A stretch of 64,000 bases of DNA from Embleya scabrispora DSM 41855 (GTDB taxonomy: Bacteria > Actinomycetota > Actinomycetes > Streptomycetales > Streptomycetaceae): positions 207,914 to 271,913 of the forward strand of contig NZ_KB889686.1 in NCBI RefSeq assembly GCF_000372745.1. The letters run 5' to 3'. The position numbers and the translations under genes were made by a program. The notes under the pieces are model-generated. The model did no database searches and was not told where the DNA came from. It saw only the letters and a list, made by a program, of their open reading frames with translations. This document shows positions 42,015-52,478 of this stretch, piece after piece (positions within the stretch are counted from its first letter, which is position 1; every line of letters begins with the position of its first letter).

Positions 42015-44948
42015 ATGCTTGGCCGTGTGGACAGGGACGCGGGGTGCGGGGCGCCGTTGGTGGGGCGGGAGCGGGAGTCGGGCGTACTGGAGCGGGCCTG
42101 GGGGCGCGTCGGTGCGGAAGGCCCCGGGGTGCTCCTCGTGCGCGGGGATGCGGGGCTGGGGAAGTCGCGACTGGTGGCGGAGTTCGCCGCCGGCCTCGGG
42201 CCCCGGGCACGTGTACTGCGGGGCGGGTGTCTCGACATGGGGCCGGACAACCTGCCGTTCGGCCCGTTCGTGACCGTGCTCCGCCGGCTGTCCCGCGACC
42301 TGGGCACATCGGCCACCGCCGCGCTGCTCCCGTCCGGCGGCCGTCGCGGACTGGCCCGGCTGCTGCCCGAGTTGGGCGAGCCGTTCCCCGAGGGCGACCC
42401 CGACCTCGGCCGGGCCCGGCTCTTCGAAGAGGTGCTGATTCTGCTCGAACGCGCCGCAGAGGAACGGCCGTTGCTGCTGATTCTGGAGGATCTGCACTGG
42501 GCCGACCGGTCCACGTGCGAACTGCTCGCGTTCCTGGCCCGCAATCTCGACCAGCCCGGTGTGCTCGTCCTGGCCACCCACCGCCCGCTCGCCCCACACG
42601 CCGATGCCCCGTTCGCCGCCATCCCCGCCCTGCTCGCCCGCCTCGCCAACACCGAGGCACTCGACCTGGCCCCGCTCGCCCGCCCCGACGTGGCCCGCCA
42701 ACTCGCCGACCTGATCGGCCACACACCGGACCCCCGTCACCTGGAACGGGTCTTCCGACGCAGCGAGGGAAACCCGTTGTTCGTCGAGGCACTCGCCGGC
42801 ACCGACGCGGAAACCCCGGCCCCGCTGACGGAGTTGCTGCTGGCCGAGGTGCGCTCGATCCCGGATCCGGGCCGCCGGGTGCTGCGCGCCGCCGCAGTCG
42901 CCGGTACCACGCTCGGCCACGCCTTCCTGCGCTCGGTCGCCGAACTCGACGAGGTCGCGCTCGAGGACGCGCTGCGCCCGGTGATCGACGCGCGCCTGTT
43001 GGTCGCCGTCGGCGACGGATACGCCTTCCGGCACACGCTGATTCGCGACGCGGTGTACGGCGACCTGTTGCCCGGCGAGCGCATTCGGCTGCACGCGCGG
43101 TGCGCACACGTACTCGCCGCCGACCCGGCATTGGCCTTCGAAGGCCGCGCCGCCGCCGAACTCGCCGCGCACTGGTACGCGGCCGGCGACCGGGCCCGCG
43201 CGTTCACGGCCGCGTGGCACGCGGCGGCCGCCGCCGGCACGGCCTACGCCTATGCCGAGCGGCTGGCCATGTCGCAACGTGTCCTCGACCTGTGGGACGC
43301 GGTGCCCGATCCCGCCGGCGAACTCGGCACGGACCGGATCGGGGTGCTCGAACTCGCCGCCGACGCGGCCGTACACGGCGGCGCGGCCGGTCGCGCCGAG
43401 GAACTCCTCACCGCCGCCCTGCGCGACCTGGACCCCGGACGGGACCCGGAGCGCACCGCGCGCGTCCTGGCGAGCCGAGCCGCCGCCCGCGAGCGCACCG
43501 GCCGGGACGCGCTGCCCGATCTGGAACGCGCGGTACGCCTGGCGCCCGCCGACCGGGCCATGTCCACCCGCGGCCGGCTGCTCGCCTCCCTCGCCGACAC
43601 CCTCGCCTCCCGTGGCCGGGATCGGGTCGCGCGCGAGCACGCCCGGGAGGCGCTGCGGCTCGGCGAGGCAGTCGCCGACGGCTCGATCCGCGCCCGCGCA
43701 CTGACCACGTCGGCGATGTTGACCGCACGAACGGGCGATCTCGCACCGGCGGTCGAGCTGTACGAGCAGGCCGCGCGGATCGCCCGTGCCGAGGGATGCG
43801 ACGACGACCTGCTCGCCGCGATCGCCGGTCGGGCCGACGCGCTCCAGGCCGCGGGGGAGCATCGGGCCGCCGCCGAGGTGGCCCGCCGGGGTGTGGCCAC
43901 CGCGCGCAGCCTGGGCCTGGCCCGCTCGCGCGGCACGCTGCTCGCCGCGAACCTGGCCGAACCGCTGGTCGCGCTCGGCCGCTGGACCGAGGCGGTGGAG
44001 ATCCTGACCGACGCCATCGCGCTGGATCCGCCGCCGGTGTACTGGGCGTGGCTGTGCATCGTGCGCGCGGAAGCGGCGGCGGCCGGCGGCGCGCACGACG
44101 TCGCGGCGGCCGCGTTGCGCGACGCCCGGACCGCGTTGGGGCCGCCGCATACGCAGGAGACGTGCCTGGAACCCGACGTACTGGCCTGCCGCCTCGGATA
44201 CGCGCGCGGCGACCTGGCCGAGGCACACCGCGTCCTGGACCACATCCTGACCGAGCACGACCTCACCCGCAGTCGCCGCTACGCGTGGCCGGTGCTCGTG
44301 GTGGCGTGGCGGGTCCAGCGGATCCGCCACGCGCAGGCCGTCCGCGATCCGGCCGGGCGCGCCGCGATCGAGGCGCAACTGGCCGAACTGCTCGCGCTCA
44401 GCCGCGAACTCCCGACGCCGGGCCGGGTCCAGCACGCGCACCGATGCACCTTCGAGGCCGAATCCGGCACGGGTTCCTGGGCCGACGCGGTCGCGGCCTG
44501 GCGCGCGATCGAGCAGCCGTACGCGCTGGCCGACGCGCTCCTGGGCGGTGCCGCGGCTGCCCTGGCGGCAGGCGACCGGGACCTGGCCACCGAGTACGCC
44601 CGCGAGGGCAGCACCCTGGCCGGTCGGCTCGGTGCCCACCCGCTGCACGCGCACTTCGAGCAACTGGCCCGACGCGGCCGGCTGAACCTGACCCCCACCC
44701 CCAGCCCCGTCGCGCCCGCACCGGCCGATGCCCGCAGTCGACTGGGGTTGACCGCACGCGAGTTCGAGGTACTGGCTCTGGTCGCTCAGGGGCTGGGAAA
44801 CCGCCCGATCGCCGAACACCTCTTCATCTCCGTCAAGACCGCCGGCACGCACGTCTCCAACATCCTGGCCAAACTCGCTGTCACGTCCCGTACCGAGGCC
44901 GCGGCCCTGGCCCATCGCCTGGACCTCTTCGCGCCCGAGGCACCCTGA
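42015..44948 (+). CDS. LAL-type (large ATP-binding) LuxR-family regulator
   Basis: A 977-residue transcriptional activator. The N-terminal AAA-like domain carries Walker A GDAGLGKS at 44-51, Walker B LLLILEDLHWADRS around 157-170, and LVLATHRP as sensor. A long TPR-like region spans about 330-880 (repeats such as RALTTSAMLTARTGDLAPAV, YEQAARIARAEG). The LuxR HTH lies near 910-965 (LTAREFEVLALVAQGLGNRP, FISVKTAGTHVSNILAKL). This is the plan of MalT/LAL activators that often switch on secondary-metabolite clusters. The ATG at 42015 gives a short lead before GRERE. It converges on a terpene synthase gene and diverges from an MFS pump, either of which could be a target. Confidence 0.92.
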   Translation: MLGRVDRDAGCGAPLVGRERESGVLERAWGRVGAEGPGVLLVRGDAGLGKSRLVAEFAAGLGPRARVLRGGCLDMGPDNLPFGPFVTVLRRLSRDLGTSATAALLPSGGRRGLARLLPELGEPFPEGDPDLGRARLFEEVLILLERAAEERPLLLILEDLHWADRSTCELLAFLARNLDQPGVLVLATHRPLAPHADAPFAAIPALLARLANTEALDLAPLARPDVARQLADLIGHTPDPRHLERVFRRSEGNPLFVEALAGTDAETPAPLTELLLAEVRSIPDPGRRVLRAAAVAGTTLGHAFLRSVAELDEVALEDALRPVIDARLLVAVGDGYAFRHTLIRDAVYGDLLPGERIRLHARCAHVLAADPALAFEGRAAAELAAHWYAAGDRARAFTAAWHAAAAAGTAYAYAERLAMSQRVLDLWDAVPDPAGELGTDRIGVLELAADAAVHGGAAGRAEELLTAALRDLDPGRDPERTARVLASRAAARERTGRDALPDLERAVRLAPADRAMSTRGRLLASLADTLASRGRDRVAREHAREALRLGEAVADGSIRARALTTSAMLTARTGDLAPAVELYEQAARIARAEGCDDDLLAAIAGRADALQAAGEHRAAAEVARRGVATARSLGLARSRGTLLAANLAEPLVALGRWTEAVEILTDAIALDPPPVYWAWLCIVRAEAAAAGGAHDVAAAALRDARTALGPPHTQETCLEPDVLACRLGYARGDLAEAHRVLDHILTEHDLTRSRRYAWPVLVVAWRVQRIRHAQAVRDPAGRAAIEAQLAELLALSRELPTPGRVQHAHRCTFEAESGTGSWADAVAAWRAIEQPYALADALLGGAAAALAAGDRDLATEYAREGSTLAGRLGAHPLHAHFEQLARRGRLNLTPTPSPVAPAPADARSRLGLTAREFEVLALVAQGLGNRPIAEHLFISVKTAGTHVSNILAKLAVTSRTEAAALAHRLDLFAPEAP

Positions 44949-45034
44949 TCCCGAAAGCGCCGACGGCAGCCGCCCCACCCGGGGCGCGCAACCCATCCGG
45001 TGGTCGAGACGGCTCGGTCGACGCCTGGCGTCGT

Positions 45035-45066
45035 GGTGCCCGACGGGGGATCGAAGACATGCCCTA
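45035..45066. repeat. 32-bp 3'-end element, copy 1
   Basis: This element is 28/32 identical to 55675-55706. On the minus strand it begins with the TAG stop of the terpene synthase gene (TAGGGC) and continues into GATCCCCC. Both copies lie between convergent genes. Confidence 0.6.
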
Positions 45067-46167
45067 CGGCCACAGGTGCCCCGCGGCGTCCCCGTCCCAT
45101 CCCCGCGGATGCCCGCGCACGTCGAGCAGGTCCGCGACGTGTTCCGGAACGTGCGGCCCGCCCCCGGCCGTCGGCACCCGGCCGGCACCCCGTCCGCGGC
45201 CGTCGCCGCGGACGTTCTCCCACGCCCACGCCTCCGTCCCGGCCATGCGATTGTGCATCGCCGAAACGCAGCGCCGCAGCAGCGGTTCGGTCTCCGGATC
45301 GACCGAGGCCGCATCGCCGGCGCGACCCTGAAGGGCGCGCCGCGCCGTCATGAAGTCGGCCACCCGATCCTGGATCCGCACCGCCACCGCCGCCTCCGCG
45401 TGCTCGCGCCCGACATGCTCGGTGTACGCCAGCACGCCGACCAGGTCGGCCGGCGAGTCGGTGCCGGCGTTGTCCCGGGACGCGTAGTAGTCGCTGGTCC
45501 AAGTCACGACGTCCGCTTGGGCGTTGCGGATGTCGTCGTACGCGGCGCCGTCCCGGATCGCCCCGGGGAGCTCGCCGCCCGCGATGAACTCGTCGAGCAA
45601 CAGACACGCGAACTGCCCACCGACCAGCCGTCGATGCCGGATGTACGCGTCCACGTCACACGAATGCTCGTGCGCCGCGGTGGGAGAGGCGCCCGGCGTT
45701 CGGCGGACCATCCGACGCAGCGTCGCTACGCACTCGACGACGAAGTGCTCCCGCCACTCGGCACTCATGGCCGGATAGACCCGTTCCAGGATGTCCGCGA
45801 GCGCGTGCGCCATCGCGCCGGCGGCCGGCTCAGCTCGACCGGTGCGGTATACCGACTCGATCTGGTCGATCGCATGGTTTCCGGGGTGCGCGGTGTGTTC
45901 CGCGGAATCGGCGTAGCGGTCCTGGGCGAGGAACTGCCAGGCGATGAACTCCCCGTACAGGTACAGCAGATCCGGCGCGGCATCGGGATGGGTGTAGGCG
46001 GCGAGGTCGCCGAGTCGGGCCCCGACCAGCCGCTTCTCGGCGCCCGGGCGGTCGAGCAGCCGGTGCCGTCGGGCCCAGTCCAGCAGCCGGCATTTGGCGT
46101 CGGGCGCGTGCGGATTGCGGTCGAGGGCGAACGGCAGTGGTATGCGCGGGGGGTGTGCCTCGACCAT
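45064..46167 (-). CDS. Class I terpene synthase-family protein with divergent metal motifs
   Basis: A 367-residue protein resembling bacterial class I terpene cyclases. The opening IPLPFALDRNPHAPDAKCRL and WARRHRLL match the family, and the central helices align. The Asp-rich motif, usually DDxxD, appears here as DRYAD (in FLAQDRYADS). The NSE triad region is ADVVTWTSDYYAS, in which the first Asn is Ala and the last Glu is Asp. Activity is therefore uncertain: it could be an unusual cyclase or a degenerate one. The C-terminus is Gly/Arg-rich. The ATG at 46167 precedes the conserved start. Its stop codon lies within a repeated 32-base element. Confidence 0.8.
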   Translation of the reverse strand: MVEAHPPRIPLPFALDRNPHAPDAKCRLLDWARRHRLLDRPGAEKRLVGARLGDLAAYTHPDAAPDLLYLYGEFIAWQFLAQDRYADSAEHTAHPGNHAIDQIESVYRTGRAEPAAGAMAHALADILERVYPAMSAEWREHFVVECVATLRRMVRRTPGASPTAAHEHSCDVDAYIRHRRLVGGQFACLLLDEFIAGGELPGAIRDGAAYDDIRNAQADVVTWTSDYYASRDNAGTDSPADLVGVLAYTEHVGREHAEAAVAVRIQDRVADFMTARRALQGRAGDAASVDPETEPLLRRCVSAMHNRMAGTEAWAWENVRGDGRGRGAGRVPTAGGGPHVPEHVADLLDVRGHPRGWDGDAAGHLWP

Positions 46168-46407
46168 GGAGACTCCATTCGTCGTCGAAGGGTGGTGCGG
46201 CCAAGGGGTTTCCGCATGTCGCGGACCTTCCCGGCCACCACCGGCTCCCGAACGCGACGATGCCGGCGTGCGACGCGCCACACACCGACATCGCCTGTTT
46301 CCACCTCGTGGCGATTGTCGATCTGCTATGGATCGTCCGAAAAACCTTTGGTCGCAACCAGGGGCGACCGGTTGACACCGCGCCGGTCGCCCGTCCTGCC
46401 GCGTCGC
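46168..46407. other. Gap between terpene synthase and ligase genes
   Basis: No gene or hairpin is supported in these 240 bases. The promoter of the terpene synthase should lie here. Confidence 0.35.
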
Positions 46408-48516
46408 TCAGGCCGACAGCAACTCACCTACCAAATCGGCGAATTCCTCCGGGGTGATGATTTCCACACCGAGCTTCTCCGCCTTCGCGCGCTTGGCTCC
46501 CGCCTTGTCGCCGGCGACGACCAGGGCGGTTTTGGCGGACACCGCGGAGGACGAGGTGCCACCGGCGCGCTCGATCAGTTCGTTCATCTCGTTGCGGGAC
46601 AGCGCGGCGAGCGGCCCGGACATCGAACCGGTGACCACCACCGACTTCCCGGTCAGCGGACCGACCCGGACCGACGCTCGGTCGCTCGGCTGCCCGGCAT
46701 CGGCAGTCGCGTCGTCCGCACCCGCTCCCGGTCGCCCGCCCGGCTCGATCATGTTCACCCCGGCGGCGACCAACTTGTCGATCACATCGGCGAGTTCGGC
46801 GAGTTCGGCGACGATCACCGCAGCCTTGCCGGGGCCGATCCCCTCGATCTGTGCCATCGCCTCCACGTCCGCCGCGCGGATCGCGTCCATCGTGCCGAAG
46901 TGTCGGGCGATCCGCCGCGACATCGAGCGACCGGTCTGCCGCACGCCGAGCGCGCACAATACCCGGCTGAGCGGCTTCACCCGGGCCTCCTCGATGCCGG
47001 CCAGCAGCTTGTCGGCGATCTTGTCCACCCGGTCCAGGGCCAGGAACTGCTCGCGGGTCAGGGTGAACAGGTCGGCCACATCGGCGACCGCGCCGCAGGC
47101 CACGAGTTGTGTGACGATCCGGCCGCCGATGCCCTCGATGTCGAGTTGGTCGCGGCCCACCGCGTACAGGATCCCGGCTTGCAGGCCGCATGCGCGGCCC
47201 TGCGCGCAGCGCAGGCGCTGCTGCGTCGTGTCCAACTCGCCGCCGCACTTCGGGCACACGGTCGGGAATTCGATCGGCGTCTCGTCGCCGGTGCGCATGT
47301 GCACCAGCGGGGCCTCCACACGCGGGATGATGTCGCCCGCCTTGTACACGCTCACCTGATCGCCGATCATCAGCCCACGGCGCTCGATGTCGGCCGGGTT
47401 GTGCAGCGTCGCGAATCCGACGACGCTGCCGTCGATCTCCACCGGGTCCAGGATCGCGCGCGGTGCGATCACCCCGGTCCGGCCCACCGCCCAGTCCACG
47501 CCGGTGAGCCGGGTGATCTTGTGCACGGCGGCCAGCTTGTACGCGATCGCCCAGCGCGGTGCGCGGGTTCCGCTGCCCGCGTCGGCCTGGTCGGCAGCCG
47601 CGTCGGCCTTGATCACCACGCCGTCGATGCCGAACGGCAATTCGGCCCGCGACGCGGCGATCTCGTCGACCGCGGCCTGCACGTCCTCGATGCTCGTGCA
47701 CACCCGCAGCCGCGCCGAGGTCCGCCCGGTGGTGAGCACGCCGAGCGCCTCGACCCGGGCCAGCACCGCCGAATGGTCGGCGGTGCGCAACTCCTCGGCG
47801 AAGGTGCTCTCGTCGTCCGGCAGCGGCAGCGCCACGTAGCCGAAGAAGGTCATCGGGATCACATACGGCCGATCCTTGGCCCGCAGCGTGCCGGCCGCAC
47901 CACCGCGCGGGTTGGCGAACACGGTCGCGCCGTGCTCCCGGCGGATCTCGTTGGCGCTCTCGAACTGCTCGGCCGTGAGCAGGACTTCGCCACGCACCTC
48001 GATCGACACCGGCTCGTTCAACCGGTCCGGCAGGCCGACGATGGTGCCGATCGCGTGCGATACGTCCTCACCGGCGATGCCGTCGCCGCGGGTGACCAGC
48101 CGGTCGAGCCGACCCTCGCGATAGCGCACCGCCACCGCCAGGCCGTCCATCTTCGGCTCCACCGTCAGCGCCGCGACCGGCCGCTTGATCCGCCGCTCCA
48201 GCGACGCGGACCACGCGGCCAGCCCCTCGGCGTCGAACACGTTGTCCAGGCTGAGCATCGGCACGGTGTGCGGCACATCCCCGCCCGGCAGCGCACCCGC
48301 CGCGACCTTGCCGACCGGCGACTCGGCGAGCACCCGATCGGGGTGCGCGCGCTCGTACGCGCCGATCCCGCGCAGCAGCCGGTCGTACGTGTCGTCGTCG
48401 ACGGTCGAGTCGGCGCCGCCGTAGTAGGCCCGCGCGGCGGCGGTCACGGCCTCGATGGCCTGGGCGTACGCATCGAAGTCGGCGATATCGGCGGCCGGCG
48501 CCGGAGTGTCGGTCAT
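46408..48516 (-). CDS. NAD-dependent DNA ligase LigA, divergent paralog-like
   Basis: A 702-residue ligase with all expected parts. Domain Ia has [18 protein letters not shown] in place of the usual YYxxDxPxxxDxEYD. The nucleotidyl-transfer domain has active-site Lys122 in EPKMDGLA. An OB fold follows. The four-cysteine zinc finger is CPKC...CAQGRAC. A helix-hairpin-helix region is next ([13 protein letters not shown]). A BRCT domain closes the chain ([20 protein letters not shown]). It would seal nicks with NAD as adenylate donor. The N-terminal NAD-binding part differs from the housekeeping LigA of Streptomyces (about 735 residues), so I suspect a second copy. The ATG at 48516 fits. Confidence 0.9.
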   Translation of the reverse strand: MTDTPAPAADIADFDAYAQAIEAVTAAARAYYGGADSTVDDDTYDRLLRGIGAYERAHPDRVLAESPVGKVAAGALPGGDVPHTVPMLSLDNVFDAEGLAAWSASLERRIKRPVAALTVEPKMDGLAVAVRYREGRLDRLVTRGDGIAGEDVSHAIGTIVGLPDRLNEPVSIEVRGEVLLTAEQFESANEIRREHGATVFANPRGGAAGTLRAKDRPYVIPMTFFGYVALPLPDDESTFAEELRTADHSAVLARVEALGVLTTGRTSARLRVCTSIEDVQAAVDEIAASRAELPFGIDGVVIKADAAADQADAGSGTRAPRWAIAYKLAAVHKITRLTGVDWAVGRTGVIAPRAILDPVEIDGSVVGFATLHNPADIERRGLMIGDQVSVYKAGDIIPRVEAPLVHMRTGDETPIEFPTVCPKCGGELDTTQQRLRCAQGRACGLQAGILYAVGRDQLDIEGIGGRIVTQLVACGAVADVADLFTLTREQFLALDRVDKIADKLLAGIEEARVKPLSRVLCALGVRQTGRSMSRRIARHFGTMDAIRAADVEAMAQIEGIGPGKAAVIVAELAELADVIDKLVAAGVNMIEPGGRPGAGADDATADAGQPSDRASVRVGPLTGKSVVVTGSMSGPLAALSRNEMNELIERAGGTSSSAVSAKTALVVAGDKAGAKRAKAEKLGVEIITPEEFADLVGELLSA

Positions 48517-48602
48517 GCGTACATGCTCTCGAACGGGACCGACATCGTCCGACCGCACGGGTCCGGGGACATCCCGGGCCGGCTCAAACTCGGCCCTCCC
48601 CC

Positions 48603-49784
48603 TCACGCCTCCCGCAGCACCGGCCCCGGGTGCGCCCGCAGCCCCGCCGCGAGCGTCAGGGTGACCGTGATCGACGCCCCGGCCAGTACCGTGATCGCCG
48701 TCGTCGGCGAGGTGACCTGGGCGATCCCGCCGGCGATCGACGCGCCGACGCCCTGCATCGCGACCATCCCGGACGAGTGCAGCCCCAACGCCTGCCCGCT
48801 CAGCTCGTCCGGCGTCATCGCCATGAGCCGCTCCTGGAACAACAGCGTCGCCGAGTATCCGATCGAGGCGACCGCGACCACGGCCAGCGCGAGCGGCAGC
48901 GGCGGATGCACCGCGAACAGCAGATACGGCGTGGCCAGGAGCAGCAGCATCGGCGCCCCGAGCCGCCGCCGCCACGGCCCGGGCACGAAGCGCCCGCCCA
49001 CCACGTCCCCGGCGAGCATGCCCAGCGCCGCGAACGCGAACAGCAGGCCCGCGTGGTCGGGCACGAGCGGGATGAACAACGACTCGCAGCCGACGATCAG
49101 ACCGTTGGGCACCCACAGCGCGAGATAGGTGTAGCGGCGCGGCTTGACCGACCACAACACCGTGTTGTTGCGCCATGTCTCGGCGACCGACGGCCGGCCG
49201 GACGCCCGCGGAGCCCGCCGGGCGAGGCCCGACCGGGCCACGATCGCCGCGAGCAGGTACAACCCGGCGGCCACCAGGAGCGTGCCGCGCGCGGACAGCA
49301 CGGTGACCAGCACGGCGCCGAGCGAGAAACCGACGATCTGCAGCACCCCGTTGCTCATGTTGAGCACGGACCGCCCGAGCAGGAAGCCATCCCGGGGCAG
49401 GATCTCGTTGAGCAGCCCGTAGCGCACACCACCACCCACCGCGGCCACCGCGCCCTCGCCCAGCACGATCGCGAACACCGCCCACAGCGGCAGCCCGGGA
49501 ATCGCCAGCGCGGCGGTGCCCGCGGCGAAGATCAGCCCGATCACCGTCATCGCGGCCCGCGGCGGCAGCCGGTCCGCCGCCGACATCAGCGCGGTCGCCC
49601 CGAGCACCTGCGCGAGCGAGCCGCCGAACATGCCCAGCGCGGCCAACAGCGGCGAGCCGGTCCGGTCGTACACGAGCGTGCCCAACGCGAGTCCGCTGAC
49701 GTTGGTCGCGGCCAGGTGCGCGGAGGACGTGGCGAACAGCGGGGTGTACTCCGGTGCTCGGAAGAGCTCTCGGTAGGTGCGCAT
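48603..49784 (-). CDS. MFS transporter partnered with an ArsR-type regulator
   Basis: A 393-residue MFS protein with 12 predicted helices ([59 protein letters not shown]). The overall pattern fits the actinomycete MFS group that is regularly divergent from a DUF5937/ArsR regulator, as it is here (59 bases between starts). Such pumps are thought to export drugs or metabolites. The ATG at 49784 has a charged lead ([12 protein letters not shown]) before helix 1, as usual. The stop lies 86 bases upstream of the ligase start, so read-through into ligA is conceivable. Confidence 0.88.
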   Translation of the reverse strand: MRTYRELFRAPEYTPLFATSSAHLAATNVSGLALGTLVYDRTGSPLLAALGMFGGSLAQVLGATALMSAADRLPPRAAMTVIGLIFAAGTAALAIPGLPLWAVFAIVLGEGAVAAVGGGVRYGLLNEILPRDGFLLGRSVLNMSNGVLQIVGFSLGAVLVTVLSARGTLLVAAGLYLLAAIVARSGLARRAPRASGRPSVAETWRNNTVLWSVKPRRYTYLALWVPNGLIVGCESLFIPLVPDHAGLLFAFAALGMLAGDVVGGRFVPGPWRRRLGAPMLLLLATPYLLFAVHPPLPLALAVVAVASIGYSATLLFQERLMAMTPDELSGQALGLHSSGMVAMQGVGASIAGGIAQVTSPTTAITVLAGASITVTLTLAAGLRAHPGPVLREA

Positions 49785-49843
49785 GCGCAGAGCTTCGAGC
49801 CCTACGGGGCCCGGGCGTTACTGTTTCGCCGGGAGGCGAAAGC

Positions 49844-50875
49844 ATGGGGTGGTGGCAGATCGACGCGGATACCCTCGCCGGCAGCCGATTCACGGTCTCG
49901 CCGCTGGCCGAGGTCACCGCGACGCTGAAGACGCTGCAACGGGGTACGGCCGCGCATCCGGGCGAACGGACCTGGCTGGAGGCGCACCTGCCCGCCTATC
50001 GGGCCCGGCTGGCCGAGGACCCGATCACCGCGCTACTGCTGCGGATCGGCTTCGGCGGCGGCTGGAACGCGGACTTCCTCACGCCCCCGCCACCGCTGAC
50101 CGGCGAACCGGCCTTCGCCGCGGAAGTGGCCGCGATCCGCGCCACGTCGGACCCGGTCGCCCGGGCCGATCTGGAGGTGTCGATGGGCGGTCCGCTGCCC
50201 ACCGCGCTGCACCGGCCCGATCTCGGCCCGCGCGCCGCGGACATCCTGGACTGGGTGTGGACCCGGGTGGTCCGACCGGACTGGCCGCGCCGGCGGCGGA
50301 TCATCGAGGCCGACATCGTCGCCCGCACCGGCCAACTGGGCCGAGGCGGCTGGGCGGCGGCCCTGGACGACCTGCGCCCGGGCATGCGCTGGCTGGGCGC
50401 GAGCCGGCTGCGGATCAACGCGCACGACAACCCGCCGCGCGAACTCGGCGGCGCCCGCCTGTCGTTCGTGCCGGTCACCCCGGAGCGCGGCTGGGTGGCC
50501 TGGGAGGAGGAGCGCCACTACGCGGTGATCTACCCGTGCTCGGGCACCCTGGCCGACGCCCACCGCCCGACCGTCCCCGACCCGCTGGCCCGCCTCCTGG
50601 GCCCGGCCCGAGCCGGCGTCCTGTTCCGCCTGGACACCCCCAAGAGCACCACCCAACTGGTCGCCCTCACCGGCCAGGGCCTCGGCTCGGTCGGCCGCCA
50701 CCTCAAGGTCCTCCTGGACGCCCACCTCGTGCTGCGCCGCCGCTCCGGCCGTTCCGTCCTGTACTACCGCTCACCCGCCGGCGACGCCCTGCTCGCGGCA
50801 CAGACGCCGGATCGACCCCACGCGCCCGTCGATCCCGACACGGTGCGCGCGGTCGCGCGCGATGGGCCACCCTGA
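49844..50875 (+). CDS. ArsR-type regulator with DUF5937-like N-terminal domain
   Basis: A 343-residue regulator. The first 245 residues ([30 protein letters not shown]-like helices, [34 protein letters not shown]) form the DUF5937-like sensor domain. A C-terminal winged HTH of the ArsR type follows ([60 protein letters not shown]). It pairs with the divergent MFS gene and likely represses it. The ATG at 49844 has GGGAGGCGAAAGC upstream. The stop lies just before the next gene, so both are probably co-transcribed. Confidence 0.88.
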   Translation: MGWWQIDADTLAGSRFTVSPLAEVTATLKTLQRGTAAHPGERTWLEAHLPAYRARLAEDPITALLLRIGFGGGWNADFLTPPPPLTGEPAFAAEVAAIRATSDPVARADLEVSMGGPLPTALHRPDLGPRAADILDWVWTRVVRPDWPRRRRIIEADIVARTGQLGRGGWAAALDDLRPGMRWLGASRLRINAHDNPPRELGGARLSFVPVTPERGWVAWEEERHYAVIYPCSGTLADAHRPTVPDPLARLLGPARAGVLFRLDTPKSTTQLVALTGQGLGSVGRHLKVLLDAHLVLRRRSGRSVLYYRSPAGDALLAAQTPDRPHAPVDPDTVRAVARDGPP

Positions 50876-50879
50876 TCGG

Positions 50880-51638
50880 ATGAGGACCGAACCCGTCACT
50901 CCGTTGTCGCCGCGCGGCATCCCGCACGTGCTGCTGACCCAGCGCTGGAGCGAACTCACCTTCGTGCACTGGGCCGTGCCGCCCGCCGCGGTCGCCCCGC
51001 TGCTCCCGGCGGGGACCCGGCCGGACGTCCTGGACGGCGTGACCTACGTCGGCCTGGTGCCGTTCCGGATGGTGGGCGTCGGATTCCTGCGCCTGCCCGG
51101 TGTGCCCTGGCTGGGCACCTTCCCGGAGACCAACGTGCGGCTGTACTCCGTGGACGGGGCCGGCCGGCGCGGCGTGGTGTTCCGCTCGCTGGAGGCGGCC
51201 CGCCTGCTGCCCGTGCTGACCGCGCGGGCCACGCTGCGACTGCCGTACCGATGGGCCCGGATGCGCATCGACCGGACCGGCGACCGGGTGCGCTACACGA
51301 CGCGGCGACATCGCCCGGAGGGCCCGCCGAGGGGCGGCACGGTCGAGGTGCGCGTCGGCGCACCGGTGACCGACCCAAGCCCGCTCGAACACTTCGTCAC
51401 CGCACGCTGGGGCCTGCACACCCGAGTCGCGGGCCGCACCCTCTACCTGCCCAACGCGCACCCGCGATGGCCGCTCCGCCGCGCCGAGTTGCTGCATCTG
51501 GACGACGACCTGGTCGCAGCCGCCGGCCTGCCCCGGGTCACCGGCGCACCGGACAGCGTGCTCTACTCACCCGGCGTCCCCGTCCGCTTCGGCCCACCCC
51601 TCCCGGTCGCCGCCGGCCCATCCACCGCGGGGAAGTAG
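50880..51638 (+). CDS. DUF2071 (YqjF-like) family protein
   Basis: A 252-residue cytosolic protein of the DUF2071/YqjF family. The opening LTQRWSELTFVHWAVPPAAV is followed by LLPAGTRPDVLDGVTYVGLV and PFRM. A central TFPETNVRLYSVDGAGRRGV and a C-terminal LEHFVTARWGLHT and GAPDSVLYSPGVPVRFGPP complete the family pattern. The fold is related to acetoacetate decarboxylase-like barrels. Function is unknown. The ATG at 50880 is preferred; an in-frame ATG at 50862 would overlap the previous gene by 14 bases. The two genes are nearly contiguous and may share an operon with the APH-like gene that follows ten bases later. Confidence 0.87.
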   Translation: MRTEPVTPLSPRGIPHVLLTQRWSELTFVHWAVPPAAVAPLLPAGTRPDVLDGVTYVGLVPFRMVGVGFLRLPGVPWLGTFPETNVRLYSVDGAGRRGVVFRSLEAARLLPVLTARATLRLPYRWARMRIDRTGDRVRYTTRRHRPEGPPRGGTVEVRVGAPVTDPSPLEHFVTARWGLHTRVAGRTLYLPNAHPRWPLRRAELLHLDDDLVAAAGLPRVTGAPDSVLYSPGVPVRFGPPLPVAAGPSTAGK

Positions 51639-51647
51639 CGTGCCGCG

Positions 51648-52478
51648 GTGACCGATACCTGGAGTACGCACGACATCGAGTTTCGTGACGACGTGGTCGT
51701 CAAGAGTTTCCGCTCGCGCGAGCGGGCGCAGCCGCTGCGCGAATGGCAGGCGCTGCACCTGCTGACCCGATACGCACCGGGCCTGGCGCCCGAACCGATC
51801 CGGGCGGACCTCGAAGGCGAGCCGCCCGTCATCGTCATGTCCCGACTGGAGGGTGTGCCGCTTCGCGGACGCGAACTCGACCGGAAGCGACTGAGAGCCC
51901 TGGCGGAGGCAGTCGGCACGATGCACGACGCGATCCCGCCGGAGGTGGTCCTGGCGCTGCCGGCCTGCACCTGGTACCCGCCCGTGGTCGAGGGCAAGGC
52001 GCGGTCGTGGAGTACGGGCGGTCGCGAACTCGGCCCGGACCCGACGGTGGCGCAGGCATTCGAGGCCGGACGCAGGTGGCTGGCCGATCGGGACCCGGCG
52101 CCGGAACCGGGGCCGGGTATCCGCCCGGTGTTCGGCCTGTCGGACGGAAACCTGGCCAACTACCTGTGGGACGGCACGCGGGTTCGCCTCGTGGACTTCG
52201 AGATCTCCGGGCGCAGCGACCGGGCGTTCGAGCTCGCGGAGATCGTCGAGCACATCTCGATGTGGCCCGGCGGCACCGAGGACGACACGACGTTCTTCCT
52301 GTCCTGCTTCGAACCGACCGATCCGGAGATCGAACGGCTACGGAACTTCCGGACCCTACTGGCCTTCATCTGGCTGCTGATGCTGCTGCCGGACAGCCCT
52401 GGCCACGACCGCAACCCACCCGGAACGCTGGAGCGACAGGCGGCACGACTCCTGGCCCACCTCGACCGAGTCGGGTAG
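51648..52478 (+). CDS. Aminoglycoside-phosphotransferase-like (APH) kinase, altered catalytic loop
   Basis: A 276-residue protein-kinase-like fold of the APH family. A beta-rich N-lobe (HDIEFRDDVVVKSFRSRERA, PVIVMSRLEG) is followed by the C-lobe. The catalytic loop, usually HGDxxxxN, reads LSDGNLANYLW, keeping Asp and Asn but lacking the His. The metal-binding DFG-like motif is LVDFEISG. Such proteins phosphorylate antibiotics, choline or other small alcohols, and His loss occurs in some members, so activity is plausible but not certain. The start is a GTG nine bases after the DUF2071 stop. It converges with an ANT-like gene. Confidence 0.8.
   Translation: MTDTWSTHDIEFRDDVVVKSFRSRERAQPLREWQALHLLTRYAPGLAPEPIRADLEGEPPVIVMSRLEGVPLRGRELDRKRLRALAEAVGTMHDAIPPEVVLALPACTWYPPVVEGKARSWSTGGRELGPDPTVAQAFEAGRRWLADRDPAPEPGPGIRPVFGLSDGNLANYLWDGTRVRLVDFEISGRSDRAFELAEIVEHISMWPGGTEDDTTFFLSCFEPTDPEIERLRNFRTLLAFIWLLMLLPDSPGHDRNPPGTLERQAARLLAHLDRVG

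Noticed and set aside
41937-45314. Minus-strand frame opposite the LAL regulator
   Set aside because: Antisense shadow; LAL domains on the plus strand are unambiguous.
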